From Acanthornis magna (taxonomy: Eukaryota; Chordata; Aves; Passeriformes; Acanthizidae), in contig JAWUZG010000052.1 in the NCBI GenBank assembly GCA_036785705.1, positions 62,001-126,000 of the forward strand: a stretch of DNA of 64,000 bases, read 5' to 3'. Each line of letters opens with the position of its first letter. The first letter of the stretch is position 1. The position numbers were made by a program, and so were the translations under genes. Positions 1-12,800 of the stretch are shown piece by piece. Below the pieces are notes generated by a model, which had not been told where the DNA came from, did no database searches, and was given only the letters and a program-made list of their open reading frames with translations.

Positions 1-3000
1 TAGCTCACTTATCTCCAGGAAAAATCTGCCTCCCCTCTCTGTAGCATAGATATTTTGAATGTGTCCAGCCATTCCCATTCTGTTATTTGTCTGCAACTGG
101 GCATTTTTAGGTGAAGCAGTTTCTCATAGTTTAACAGGGCTTGAACTCACATAGCTACCAGAACACAGAGATATTCAGGGCTCTGAACATCACTCACCAG
201 AATATTTATCTCACTCTTTTTCCCACCTCCAGTCAAGGCTGAACAAGGAAATTCCTGAAGAATGCATCTTGTCGGAGCCTTGCCTTATCAGCTTATGTGT
301 CTCTGCCCTTAGAAGATCTTGTTAAGGGAAAGGTATTGTAATGTTAGAGGACACCTCAAAAGCAGAGGAAGCAACACTATAAATAAATTAACTTTCGATT
401 CTCATCAGATGTCTCTGGCCTTGTTTTCTGTTACTGTTACTCTTGTCTCTCCTCTTATCCGTAGTTCAGACTGTATCATGGCCTGAGATTTCAATCCGGA
501 GCCATACATGGGAAGGTGGTGCACCTGTTCATGCAATGAACAGACAGTTTTTCCGGGAGAATGCTGTGGGAAGCTGTGCTAAAGGCTTTACTGAAGTCTG
601 TGAGACTACATCCACAGCCTTTCCCAGACCCCACTGAGTCTTATTTTCATAGAAGGAGGTCAGGCTGACAAAGCAGGTCCTGCCTTTCCTAAAGCTGTGC
701 TAGCTGAGACTGATCGCCTGATTCTCCTGTGTATGACACATGACGGCACTCAAGATAATCTTAGTCAGAATTTCAATCAAGAACCACTTTATGAGCCAAA
801 CCCCTTTCATTTTTCATGAGAACTTTATCCTCTTACTCTCAGTGGGGGCCTGTAGATGTCCTCTGGGTTTTTTGAGTAATTTTTAATACTTTTTTGTTTC
901 TCCCTCACAACTAGGCTTACAATGCTTCAGCAGATTTCAGTGGGGAGGACCTATTCCCATCTTGCAGTTTGGGTTAAACATTTTTCATGTAAATTTTCCA
1001 AATGGTCATATTTTCTCTGGTCTAGATCTCTCAAAGGGATGCAGAGGCAGTTGGCCTCATTTCAAGAGGTCATATGGCATCATGAGTGTTTTATTTCCAT
1101 GCTTCTATGTGCAGAGGTGCCTTTCACCCTACCAACATAAGCTTAAGCAAACACACCTATAGGAGTCCCTCATGTAGCTTCTTTCACAAATACAGACCCT
1201 CCTTTCTCTGGAAAAGCAATTGCTTCATGGTAGAAAAAATAGGTGTATTATTTCTAAATCAAACAAAATGCAATGTAGCTGTACTAGAAATTTTGCTCAG
1301 CTGTCACTGAAGCTGGTTCATTCCATAGACTCCTCTGAATATGAGGTGTCAAAAGCCTTGAGTGTGTAAACAAGAAACACCACGGAAGACAAAGTGGCAT
1401 AATATTAATATCTAGCAAAACAGATGAAGAATTTTATTTGTTCTCAATAGCACTGTTTGTACAGGCACACTAAACCAAAAATTGGATGGAACAGCTAGCT
1501 GTGCATATTTTGGATGCACAATATGCCATGATACCTAACAATAAGCATTTCATGAGAATAAACAGTCACTTAAAATCTTTTTGCATTCAAAAGTTAAAAC
1601 CACAAATTCATGAGACAAAACCAAGAAAGGGGGATCATTCCTGGAGACATCTAAGAGGCCTATAGACAGTTTCATCAAAGCAACTGTATGATTTAAGCAA
1701 ATGCACCATTTGAATTAGATTTAGGCAGTTAGGTTACTGGAAAATGTCATTATCTTCTCCTTGGGAATCTCCCAGAAGCAGCAGGCACGAGATAATGGAA
1801 ACTTCCGCACAAAGGCCCAAGCTTCAGCTGGAGAGTAAGCCACTGTAATTTGGCAACCAAAGGCAATATGCATGCACACATCCCTCCTGCCCCCCAGATA
1901 CTCTCTAATCTTAGAAGAGGGCAGATTGTGCCTCCTTCCACTCCTCTACAAACAAGAAACAACCCCAGAACACGTGTCTACAGGGAAGATCACGGAGGTT
2001 GAATTTTACGTCACATTAGTTGATCTTCCAGGCTGCCTGCTGGTGGGAGACATGGATAGGCCTCTGCAAAGACCAGTTCAGTCGAGGTTATGGTTCATAA
2101 GCCAGGGGAGAGAAATTGTTCCCAAGAAGTACCTGTCCTTCTCTGTTGATTAGACTGCATCTCAGATGATAAGTTCAGAGAACATAGCACAGAGAGAGAT
2201 ATATTATAAAGGCTGACCCCCACTGAAGTCATTCTGTCCTCTTTTTTTTCCTCACTTGTTAGCCTTATTTTCCAGCACACAGGAATTGTTAGATGGGTTA
2301 CTCTTTAACCTAAGAAACCAGGGAGATTAAAGCTGTGACTGAGAGATGAGCAAGAAAACCCAGAATTTGGAATAAACTTCAAAAATCATTGGTGAGTACA
2401 GTTAATTTATTTGTAAAGTTCATTTTCCTTTCCTTGCAGGCATTATTCATCTGTCACACTGTGGTGGTGGTGGTAAGGCAGGCAGGTTCCAGCATTTGGG
2501 AGTGTTCTTCACTCATTTCCCTGGTCTACTTCCTCTGCAAGGATGAAAGAAAGTGGGAGGGAACAGGAGTCAGAGAGATATGTTCATCCCCCTTCTTAGG
2601 CTGAGATAGAGAGAGCAAGATATGGATGTGGAAGCCAGGCTGCGTGTGAAGCACAGCACAGGAGAGTGAGTTGCTGTTTTATCAGGGTGGAGGGTCATCC
2701 ACAGCACTCAATACTTGTCACCTTCAAGGCTGTGTGAGGTTGGGAGCGGGCTGAAATTCACTCTGACCCACTGGGAGAGATAGGCAGAGTGGGATTTGTC
2801 ACAGGTGAGATGTACACAGGCGCATGGTGCAAACAGGCAAGGCTGGTCAGTGTAGCGGTGAGATGTGCTCTATTTGTTTCTCTGCAAAGAGTGGAAGAAA
2901 TCCACTGCACTCTATTGCTCTACTATACAGGGCAGGGAAGGAAGCTTGGCAACTGAGATCTGCCTTTTATTCAGTGCAGGCCACCTTTGTACATCTAGAC

Positions 3001-3786
3001 CAGTAGATGAGCCTCTTTAGCAATTTTCCATCACCCTTTCCAAGGAAGATAAAATCACTGCCTTTTAACAGAACTGGGGGAAAGTAGCCTAAAATCTAAA
3101 GCCTCCCCATGAGTCTCATACTGCACAACCAGACCACAGCAAAATACCCTTTGGAAATGTTTTACTGTCCACTCGATATCTTAGGACTTAGGCACATTTT
3201 TCCGTGGCGGGAGGCTGTAGGTCCAGAAAGAGTGGAAAACAGCTGTACTTATGGACACAGGTACAGGTTAACAAGCAGTAGGGAATAGAAGTGTGGGAGT
3301 TCAGGATCTTTTCCAGACATGAGATGAAAACATGAAAGGAGATAAATGATGACATTTATCACCAGCAAGGGGAAAAGCTTTTGCCTCCCTCAAGTCCAAG
3401 TCACAATGTTCATGGGTGCCACAGTCAGGCCCTGTGAAAAACCACTTCCCAGGAGCTCTGCATTCCAGAAACCTCCATATTCCAAACACCTGAAACTGGG
3501 TAACTGATGGAAAGCAAGACCTGCCAATCTTCATACTGGAAGACATCATATACGACGGGAGAAATAACCTTGGTCAGAGGTTTTTGCGGAAGTGCCTAAA
3601 TTGCCTGTCCTCCTAAGCCAAATACATGAGGCCTTCTGTCCTGCCAGCTCAGACTCCAAACCAAGACTGAGGGCTGGCTACCCAGCATCATGAGGCACAG
3701 CTGCCTCCTGAGAGATCCATATCCTGCTGAGGCAGCAGGAACCTAAGCAGGAAGGAGCTATTCCTCCAGACAGTAGCTACCAAAGG
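1..3786. other. 3' flank of A2M, nothing recognised
   Basis: No conserved coding block, RNA gene or clear mobile element was recognised on either strand. Small open frames here show no family motifs. A minus-strand AATAAA at 2966-2971 could be a distal A2M poly(A) signal but is unsupported. A short GTG run lies near 2461-2472. Confidence 0.5.
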
Positions 3787-3842
3787 CTAACTTGCCGTCT
3801 CTGTAACTCCCACAATCTCGGTTTTATACGCAAGATCTGTGC
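3787..3842 (-). CDS. A2M: A2M candidate terminal exon 36
   Basis: After a CTTACAG acceptor the frame carried from exon 35 reads [18 protein letters not shown] and then TAG. TDLA sits where human has KDLGNA. The pyrimidine tract is weak and no AATAAA lies close downstream (the nearest minus-strand AATAAA is at 2966-2971), so the true last exon may be elsewhere. Confidence 0.4.
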
Positions 3843-6800
3843 CTGTAAGTTGGGCCAATGTCATTCAATTCAAACAGGAAGAGGCAAGTGCTGGCTGGAA
3901 GAAAAAAATATACTGGAAAAGATGTAGAGAACAGTGAAGGGAGCAGTACCCTACCTGTGATGCAGGGAGCACTGTACTCCTCTGTGGCAAACTCATCTGG
4001 AAAACAGAAGGGAAGGGAGAGACTGAGCCGTCCTGACCCCTGGCACTGCTGGCAGAGGGACGGATGCCAGAGAGATGCTTTTCCCAGGCCCCCAGAGCAG
4101 GCTGGAGCTACCATTCCCAGTTCCCCCCAGAGATCCCAGCTGGGGTGGGGGCAGCCCCAGTCCCAGCTGTGTGCAGGGGCAGTGGCAGCAAGGCAGAGCC
4201 ACCCTGCACAGGCAGCTCCAGCAGGTCTCCAGCCCAGTGTAGCCCAGGGCTGATCAGACACCTCCTGCCACCAGTTTGTCCCCACCTCCCCACACTGGGC
4301 TGAGGTGGGGACAAACAGCTCTGTTGCTGCCACACTGGCACAGCAGCCAGGACAGCAGAGGCACAAGAAGCAGCAGGCCTGCCTGGAAGCACGAGCACAG
4401 CCACACTCCAGGGCCAGGAAAGGGCACGGGACCCCCAGCACCCACGGCTCTGCCCCAGGCCCCTGTGCAGTCCCAGAGCTCAGGCAGGGCAGGGGTGGCA
4501 ATGCCAGGCCAGGGGCAGCTGTGGGTCCCCTCAGCTCCCGTGCCCCTCGGTGTGTCCACTGCCTGCCCTCACTCCCATGGCACTGCCGGCCCCACACTCA
4601 CCTGTCTCGTAGTAGTCATAGACCTTCACCTGGGCTGGCTTCAGGCCCCGCACGAGGATGTCCCGCTCCACCGTGAAGGAGAAGCTGAGGGTCTCCCTGC
4701 CCAGCTGGGGAAGGGAAGCAGGACAGGCTCAGGGGGGCTCTGCACTGCAGGGGCTCCTCTGTGCTTCTGCACTGACCCCAGGCTCCCGCGCTCTCCCTGG
4801 CCATGTGTGCCCTGGCCCTGGTGGACATGGGGCTGCAGGACTGGCTGAGGGGCAGGGGAAACCCTGGGACCTTTCCCCATCCTGGGGGAGGCTCTGCTGG
4901 TGGGGAGGTCAGGGCCTGACAGGGTGGAGGGACAGCCTGCTTAGGGCTGGTAGAGAGTTGTCTCCTATGAGATAGATAAGGTAAGTGGCTTGTTTATGTT
5001 GTGTGTGAACAAGCCTGGAGATGGTTAACAATGCTCTCCATCTCCATCTCACGCTATTGCCATTGCGCTGCAGAGCTCATTGTGTGCGCCACAGCAGCCC
5101 TGGCTTAGGCCTCACCTGCTCGATGTACAGCAAAACATGGTTTGTGTTCACTTCTGTTCGCTGGATCTGGTGAAACCTTGTGATTGAGAGCTGGAAAAAG
5201 GAGACGTGGAGGAGGTTGATGATCTGAAGGGAAGTTAGTCAGTCTTACTAAGTTTCTCCCTACCACTAGAATCTCACCATGTAGGTGCTGAGAAGTAAAG
5301 CTACGGAAGAGTGCTTCCCAGGGGATTTGTCAACCACTGTTGTATGAAGCCCTGCATACTAAGACTTCCCCCAGCTGCCACTTATCTCAGGCTCTTACAG
5401 CTTCTTGACACAAAAATGGAATGAGGGACCAGCATTGTCATGGCTGTCATGTATCTCCCTAGGCTCCTGAGTCCCTGAAATCAGACCTGATGATCTCCTT
5501 CCAGGTCTCAATCTGGGGCTAAGCTACACATATATATGAATAACTGTAAGCTACCACAAGAGCTTGAGGACCAGGAAGGGAATGCTGCTGTTGGCATCCC
5601 TCATTCATCCCTCCTCCACAGCTGAGGAGTGGAAGAGCTGGAGGAAAAGATGGAGAGGTCTAAGAGTGGAGAATATACCAGGAAAATAACTAAATGCTCA
5701 TTTAAATAAAGAAATTGATACCCCAGATTAAGGACAAATATACTTAAAAAAATGCTTCACAAAGCACCCTACCTTCCTCACTGAGGACTTCTGGGGGATG
5801 AATCCCGACAGCATCTTCACATCAACAATCACCATGTTGGAGCCATTGCGCTCCCCAGTGTAACTAAGGAACCAAGCAACAAAGATTCAGTGCACATCAA
5901 CCCAAAGCTGGGCACACTTCCAGCTTTTCCATAGCACTTGGAACCCCATTGAGCCCTGGCAGTCCAGCACCTTCTCCAGCTGTGCCAGGTTCTCCTAGTC
6001 ATCTGTGCAGCCTCTCACTAGCCCAGCCCTGGGCTGCCCACACAGCAGGACATGTTCTTCCTCCACAGCCTCTCCTTACAGAACAGCCGCCTCCTGACCA
6101 ACTTCCCAGGAATGTGCTGCACTGCCAGGGCTGCTTCATCCTGAGGACAGCCAGAGCTCTCCCAACTCCCATGACTCAACAGGAAAGCTCAGACCCAAAT
6201 GCAGACTCACCTGACATTTATGCCAATGTCAAAGACCTTGTGAGCCTTGGAGTCCACACACGTCTCTGGGACTGTGGCCACATGAAGCATGAAGGGCGCC
6301 TCCTCCTGCGTGGGCTGCACGTTGTACCTCAGGCTTGTCTAGGGAACAGCCAGCAGCTCTGTGTGAGCGTGTGCGTGCCTGCTCAACGTGGGACAGAGGG
6401 GACCCTCTCCCCACCTGACCTCCCCTCTTCTCCCATTCTCACAGATCCTCCACCCTGCAGAGCCTTCCCTCCTTCCCTCCCACTCTTTCTCTTCCACATA
6501 TGCTCTACTCTTCTTACTCTCTTCCCTTAACCCAAAGCTTTCCCTCCAACTTCTCCCCTCTCTCCTGTTCTTTACTCTCCTGTCCCTCAATGGAAGGACT
6601 CGATGGTCTTCAGGGCCTTCTCCAGCCTGGATGATTCCATGATTCTGCCCTCTCCCTGGTCCTGCCTGGCAAGGAGCTCCCCTCCCAGGAAGCCATCAGC
6701 CCACCCATCAGCTGTCCCCATCAGCCTCACCTGCAGGTAGACACATCCTTCACCAGACACCTCCACGCTGTAGTCCCCTGGCACCTGGGGAAGGGCCGTG

Positions 6801-9800
6801 CGCTGGAGCAGCAGCCGGTTGGTGGGATCCACTTGGAAGTCTTGCTGGAAGTCCCCTCCAGATCGCAGGGCCACTTTGGAAGCTGCCCCGCTCTTGGCAT
6901 AGGTGACAGCTCCATACAGGGACAAGGCTTGCAGAGCCACCACTGTGTCCTGCAAGAGATGAGTCCCAGCACCCAGGGGATGCAATTAGCCTTTCCACAG
7001 CCTGCCCTCCTACAGCCTGCCCTTTCTGGCAGCAGGCCCCTCCCCTCCATCCTTCACTTTCTCCAGTGTTAAGAAGAAAAGACAGAGGGAAAGAGCAGCT
7101 TCAGCATATTTCCCTTCCCAGAGGCAATACCTGACATTCTTGCCTGGAGCCTCTCAGGAACTTGGCCACCATGGTAAGTACTGCATGGTTCTATTGCAGG
7201 GCTACAGTTCCCACCTTCCTGGCAAACCTCCCTGTGCTCCCACCTGGCTCTCTGACATGTCCCATCTTCTGATCTTGGTGTGTGAGGTGGCCGGAGGGAA
7301 GCAGCTCACCTGGGTGGAGGAGAAGCCTCCACTGGGATTCTGCTGACCGCTGATCCACTTTGCAATAAGGGCTGCAAATGCCAGCTCCTCCTGGGCAGGG
7401 GCCGGCTGCGAGGTGAGGTGAGCCAGGAGCACGTAGGCTGTCATCTCCACTTCCGCAGAGGGAGCTCGGGTGCGATAGTACGGGAGATCAGCCTCTGGCT
7501 CCTTCCCAGGCCGCTGCCAGTGCACAGACCCATCTGCACAGGAGGCAGGGAGACAACAAGCAATTATGACTATTAATTATTGTAAGGGACTTCTTCAACT
7601 GCTGCCCCTCCAGCTGGGAGGATGGAGCCTCCAGGATGTGTCTCTTATGCAAGGTGAAGTGGGAAGGGTCAGGTTTACACATTTTGCAGGTTTGCAATGG
7701 GTGTGAGACTGCTGAGCCTCAGGCCTAGACACCACTTTGTCCTAAACTCCACATTCACATGGACATTTATGAGTTTGGGTGCCCTAGGGAATCAGAGACC
7801 TCAGGAGGATGCCACTCCTTCCTTTTGTGACTAGAGGTGCCAGGGTTAGGCAGTGACAAGATCTGTGGGGGAAAATGGCCCAAAGAATGTGACCAGGGCT
7901 TAACAGTCACCTGCAGGTGGAGCAGGCACAAGGTGTGGGGCATACTCCCTTCACAACCCCACTATCCACTGCTTGGGCAAAGACACTGTCCAGCCTGACT
8001 TAACCAGATTCGTTCTGAGGGATTACAGGATCTTCCCTGAAGACTCAGAGCTTCCGCTGTGGCCTCCACAATGCCCCATATGCTCATTTTCTCTCCCAGC
8101 ACACCCATCTCTTCTCTGATTGACATGCCTTGTGCTGTGCAAGGTCACCTTTGTTCTGTGTTGAGCCCATGCCCCGGAAGGAAGGAATGCCCCTCAGCAT
8201 TGCTAAGCCTTTGCTGAGCGGTGCCTGGTGGAGGAGGAGTGTGCTGAGGAGAGGCGGTGGCAGAGCCATCCCAAGGGGATGGTGCCTGGTGCTTCCCAGT
8301 GAGCTCCCTCGGAGCAGAGAAGGAGGACTGGGCACTGAAAGGGACTTCTCAAAAACATAATCCCTTTGCACAAATCCTTCCTCTTCCTCCACCTTTCCCT
8401 ACCCACAGAGGCCAATTCCTGCAGCCATTGCCCCACCAACAAGAGCCATTCTCCCAAGAGGAGATGTAAGGCTGGTGAAAGCCATGTCCCATCAGGAGCA
8501 CTCACCCTTTCTCATGGCTTCCTTTTCAAGTGAGTCAAGCAATGCCTTCCGCTTCTCCCTGTTCCCTGCCAGGGCAAAGGCATATGCCAGCAGTGCCTTG
8601 GTGTACACATGGTTTTCCTGTTGACTTGCTGCTGTTTCCAGGCAGAACAGAGCATTCCGCACCACCGAGTGCTGGAAGAGAGAGAGAGTGAGCTGGAGGT
8701 AATGATACTGATGTGCATCTTAGAACAACAGAAATAGGGATGGTACTGTGGACCCCTAGCTTCCCCACTCTCTGGCCTGACAAAAATTTTAGCATTGTGT
8801 ATCCCTTCCCTCCAGGTCTAGTAGTCCCTAGAACAAATGGGCTGCCAAAGGCTCTTCTTTATCTGGAATCTGCTTTTCTTTAATATGCTTTGTTGAAATG
8901 GTTTTTCCCAGTTTGATTTAAAGACTGTTAAGCAGCACTCCAATTCTTCTTCCTTGAGAAGAATTACTGGCCTGATTGTGTTTCGGGTAAAAGGAGTTCT
9001 CTGAAATACTTCCTTGCTTTATGTGTACTGAATACTGGCTTTACTCCTCCAGCTATCACCCTGAGACTGTTCTGCGCGTTCACCCTCTGCTCTATCCATT
9101 CCTTTTCCTTTGGTTTCCCTTTCCTGGGCGTTTTGAAAAAAAATCACTTTGTTGGAAGTAATGTAGATTCTAGATTGGCAGTATATTCTATCTCTGCACA
9201 AGAAAAAAACCTAGGTTTTATTGTATTTTCTAGAATAGTTTTTGTTGATGTTTTGATGTTAACATTGACAATGCATGTTTTTGTCTAAGAGTGCAGTCGC
9301 TACAGCAAAGTAAAAAGTAGCTACTTCGCACAGTGTTATGACTAACAGACACTGTGACCCCACACCCTTTCAGCAAGACACATGACTACTTCTCAGTTCT
9401 GATGGAAAACCTGCTATAAAATTGAAAGAGTAGCTCTGCAGGGAGAGCATGCCATGACCTCAAAGCTAACAGCACATTTATAGCTTAGTAAAGGGTCTAG
9501 AAAGAAAAGACATATTTTTCTGTTGCTTTGTACTTTGAATTTCACTGGAAGATGAAATCTTTTGTGATCCCTTTTGGAGAAGTAGTTCAGCCGGTTTTAA
9601 GAAAGCAAAGAATCAAACCAAAATTGGTTGTGTCTATGCCTCACTTAAGGTTTCCCATGCCTATTACTGTTTGTAAGGTAAGTGTTGGGGAGGAGACCAG
9701 TCTAATGACAGGATGTGGCTGTAGACACACATGCTCAGGACAGTGATAATAAGATTTTTTAACGAGGGTTTAATATGGCTTATTTTATTTATAGAAATAC

Positions 9801-12800
9801 CCTGTATGATTGCTAATAGCCTTAATTTTTTAAGGACTGTGCTAATCTTAGGAGTTCGTGCAGCTTTGCTTGAAATGCACCCATACCCCACTCAGATTCT
9901 GACAAACCCCTTCCTCCCCATTCAGTGGCAGTTTTAGAGTCAGACAGGGAGCTGGAAAACATTCTCATTATCCAGTACAGTTCTGCCTGGGAGCTTGGCT
10001 TCTAAACACAACACATAACAAAGAAAGAATGCTCTTCTGTTGAAGTTATTGCCATAGATGTCACCCTACTGACAAAATAATTCCTTCTGCTGGTTCTTGC
10101 TACACAGGGAAAAACTTTGGACACAAAAGAGACCCTATGAGATTTGGAGCAGAGGGGTCGCAGCAGCCTGGCAACTACACTGGCTCAGCAGTCCTTCTGC
10201 TGTGATTCATGCCCCAATTTTATGTGCACCACCACCTTGTCTCAAAGTGAGGGGATCAGAATGACCAAACCCACACTGCTCTTAAAAGTAGGCCTCCGGA
10301 TTTTCACAGAATGCCATGATGGTATTCCCTATAGGTATACTTTATTACCTAAAGGTATACCTTATTCTTCAAGCATTAAGGATGGGGATTTCCCATAAAA
10401 CCATCTAGAAGAAGCAGAGAAAATGAGAATGAATGACTGAGTGTGCCATCCTTTTTTACAGACCTGTGGTGTTGTGTCTGCACAATAGGACCGAGAGTGG
10501 TTCAACAAGAATGTACTATTCCAAGAAACAAAATGAGATTTCGGTAGGTGTAGAAAGCCTATTTGGCTCACTTCAGAGAATAAAATACTTTTTAACTCAC
10601 TGTCAATTCAAGCTGTATGGAACAAATCCATTATTGTCCATGAAAGAACTCAGAAAAATGTTAAGTGAAATGTATATAGGAGAGAAGATTGAACAGGGGA
10701 GGAAAATGGAGGAAAATGTTCAGTCTAAGCTTAAATGGAAAGACTATTCAGACAGGATTTCTTCTTTCCAAAGGTAAAGGGACCTGATACTCTGGATGTT
10801 GGGACACTAGTAGGGCAGGTTAGTACCATCTGTGGCTCAGGTTGGGGTGCAGACACGTACAGTCACAGGCAGAGGAATCTCCAGCAGTGCAATAGTGATG
10901 TAGGCTGCCAGTGTGACCTCGTCATTCACTCCACCCTGCAGGGAAACAAAAGTATTTGTTGATCCCACACAGCACCACTGACTTGTCACTGTGCTACACA
11001 TCTACAACTTGCAGGGACAAATTCTTCCTGGCCTCCTTTCCATGCTAAGTCCTTCAGAAGATGCTGTTGACTTCTCCCTGGTTCTGTGATAGCTCACATA
11101 TGTAACTCCATATGTAGCTCCTTCCCAACCCCCAAGTGCTGAAATAACTCTCTTGATCCCAGAGTGACTTATGGTCAAGTTCCAGTCTGACAAAGCCCAT
11201 GTGGAGCCAAGCAGGTGGCACGTTACCTTCATAGCATTGTTCAGCAGCATCCCAGAACTGCGGAAACAGCCGTTTTCCTTCTGCTTTTGAGTAAGCCAGC
11301 TCAAAGCATCCTGGATGTGCTTCTCCTCTATGAAGATGTGAGGCCGGGCCTGGGCAAAGGACTTGAGGACAAAGGCTGTGAGCCTGAAAGTGATAGAGGG
11401 AACCAAGACGTCCTGAGCAGGCCCAGCCTCCATCAGAAGTCATAGGGCCCATATAGCTTCATCTCCACCTCCATTCCATACTCCACAATGACCAAGCACA
11501 AGAGAACACTGAAGAATGAGAGGGCATGAAAAGCAGAAATGAAAAGCCAGTGGTACTGAAGTCTTACCAGGTATTTCCAGCTTGCCCATAACGTGGCCCA
11601 AAGGTGCTATAAGAACCATCCCGGTGTTTGTACTTCAATTGCCTTTGATACCCTGAAATGGAGAGTTGACAAAATATTTCAGTTGTCACAGTCCTTTTCA
11701 AGGAGCCATTCAAAGGAAATGTAGCAGACATGGGACACAGTGTCCCTCTTAATGAATGGCACAAGTGTGAGCTATGCCACTCACTATTACAAAGGAAGTT
11801 CAGGCAAACCCCCAGCTCTGAATATCTCTATTCTCATGCTCTTCCTCTCACCAAAAGCATCTGGAAACTGGGTATCTGTGGTCATTGCTGCTCTCTGCCC
11901 AAGACATCATGAGGAGAGGAAAATGCATCCTAGACTTGAGAGAAATGGGAGAATGGTTCCCAGAGGAGAACTGATTAAAAATGTGAGTCCTACACAGTAT
12001 AGGAATGCAGAAAACAGGATAATTTTCTTTGGAGTGCAATTTTCCCGCAAAAATACCTGAATCAAAACAGTCCCTTTCTCATCAACAGATGCCCATGGCA
12101 TGCATGTGTACTGGTGTTGTGTCTGTCAATGTGACCCTAGGTAACATGGTAAAATTCTGCCCTTGTCAAAGATGAGCAATTCTTTCTACACCTCAGTCCT
12201 AAGGAGAATTCAAGATCTACATAAGCAGCTGCCATGATTACTGGTTATAGTCTGATTTATATATTTCATATAGTCCTTTTCTTATGGAGGGGAATCCTGA
12301 GTTATTGCCAGCCCTGGACTTTTTCTGTGCTCCTGTTTGGGTGCTGTTGTCTCTCACTCTGTACCTCCAACTGAGTGTAGGATTCCTTCTTATAGATGCT
12401 GTACTGTCTATTGCTAACCTGTCAATATCCTGTTCCTTTCTTGAGATAGCCTCAAGCAGATCATCCAGACCACTGGCCAAGGATGTCCTGATCCAGTAGT
12501 CAAGGGAAAGGATCAACAGCAAGGCAAAATCTGTGTCCCATCTCACCGCTTATTAAGTATCCAGTGGCCTTGGATTTGACCTCTTCACTCAGCTGCCCTG
12601 TCTTGTTCAGATATTCCAGGACGTAGATGTTGGGTGCAAACAGGACCATATTCTGCTCCCCACAGCCGAAGGGCATCTGCAGGAGCTGGTGCAGGTTCTG
12701 CATGGCAGTGCCCATGATGTCACCTGGGGAATGGGATAATTTGCGGTGTAAATTGGCCATTAGACTGAGCACAGCCTGAAGTGGCAGTGTTCCACAGTAG

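Noticed and set aside
3824..4597. 257-codon minus-strand open frame taken as one gene
   Set aside because: It is a GC-rich chance frame that happens to run through A2M exon 35. The donor and acceptor sites and the family motifs show that only 3955-3996 is coding there.
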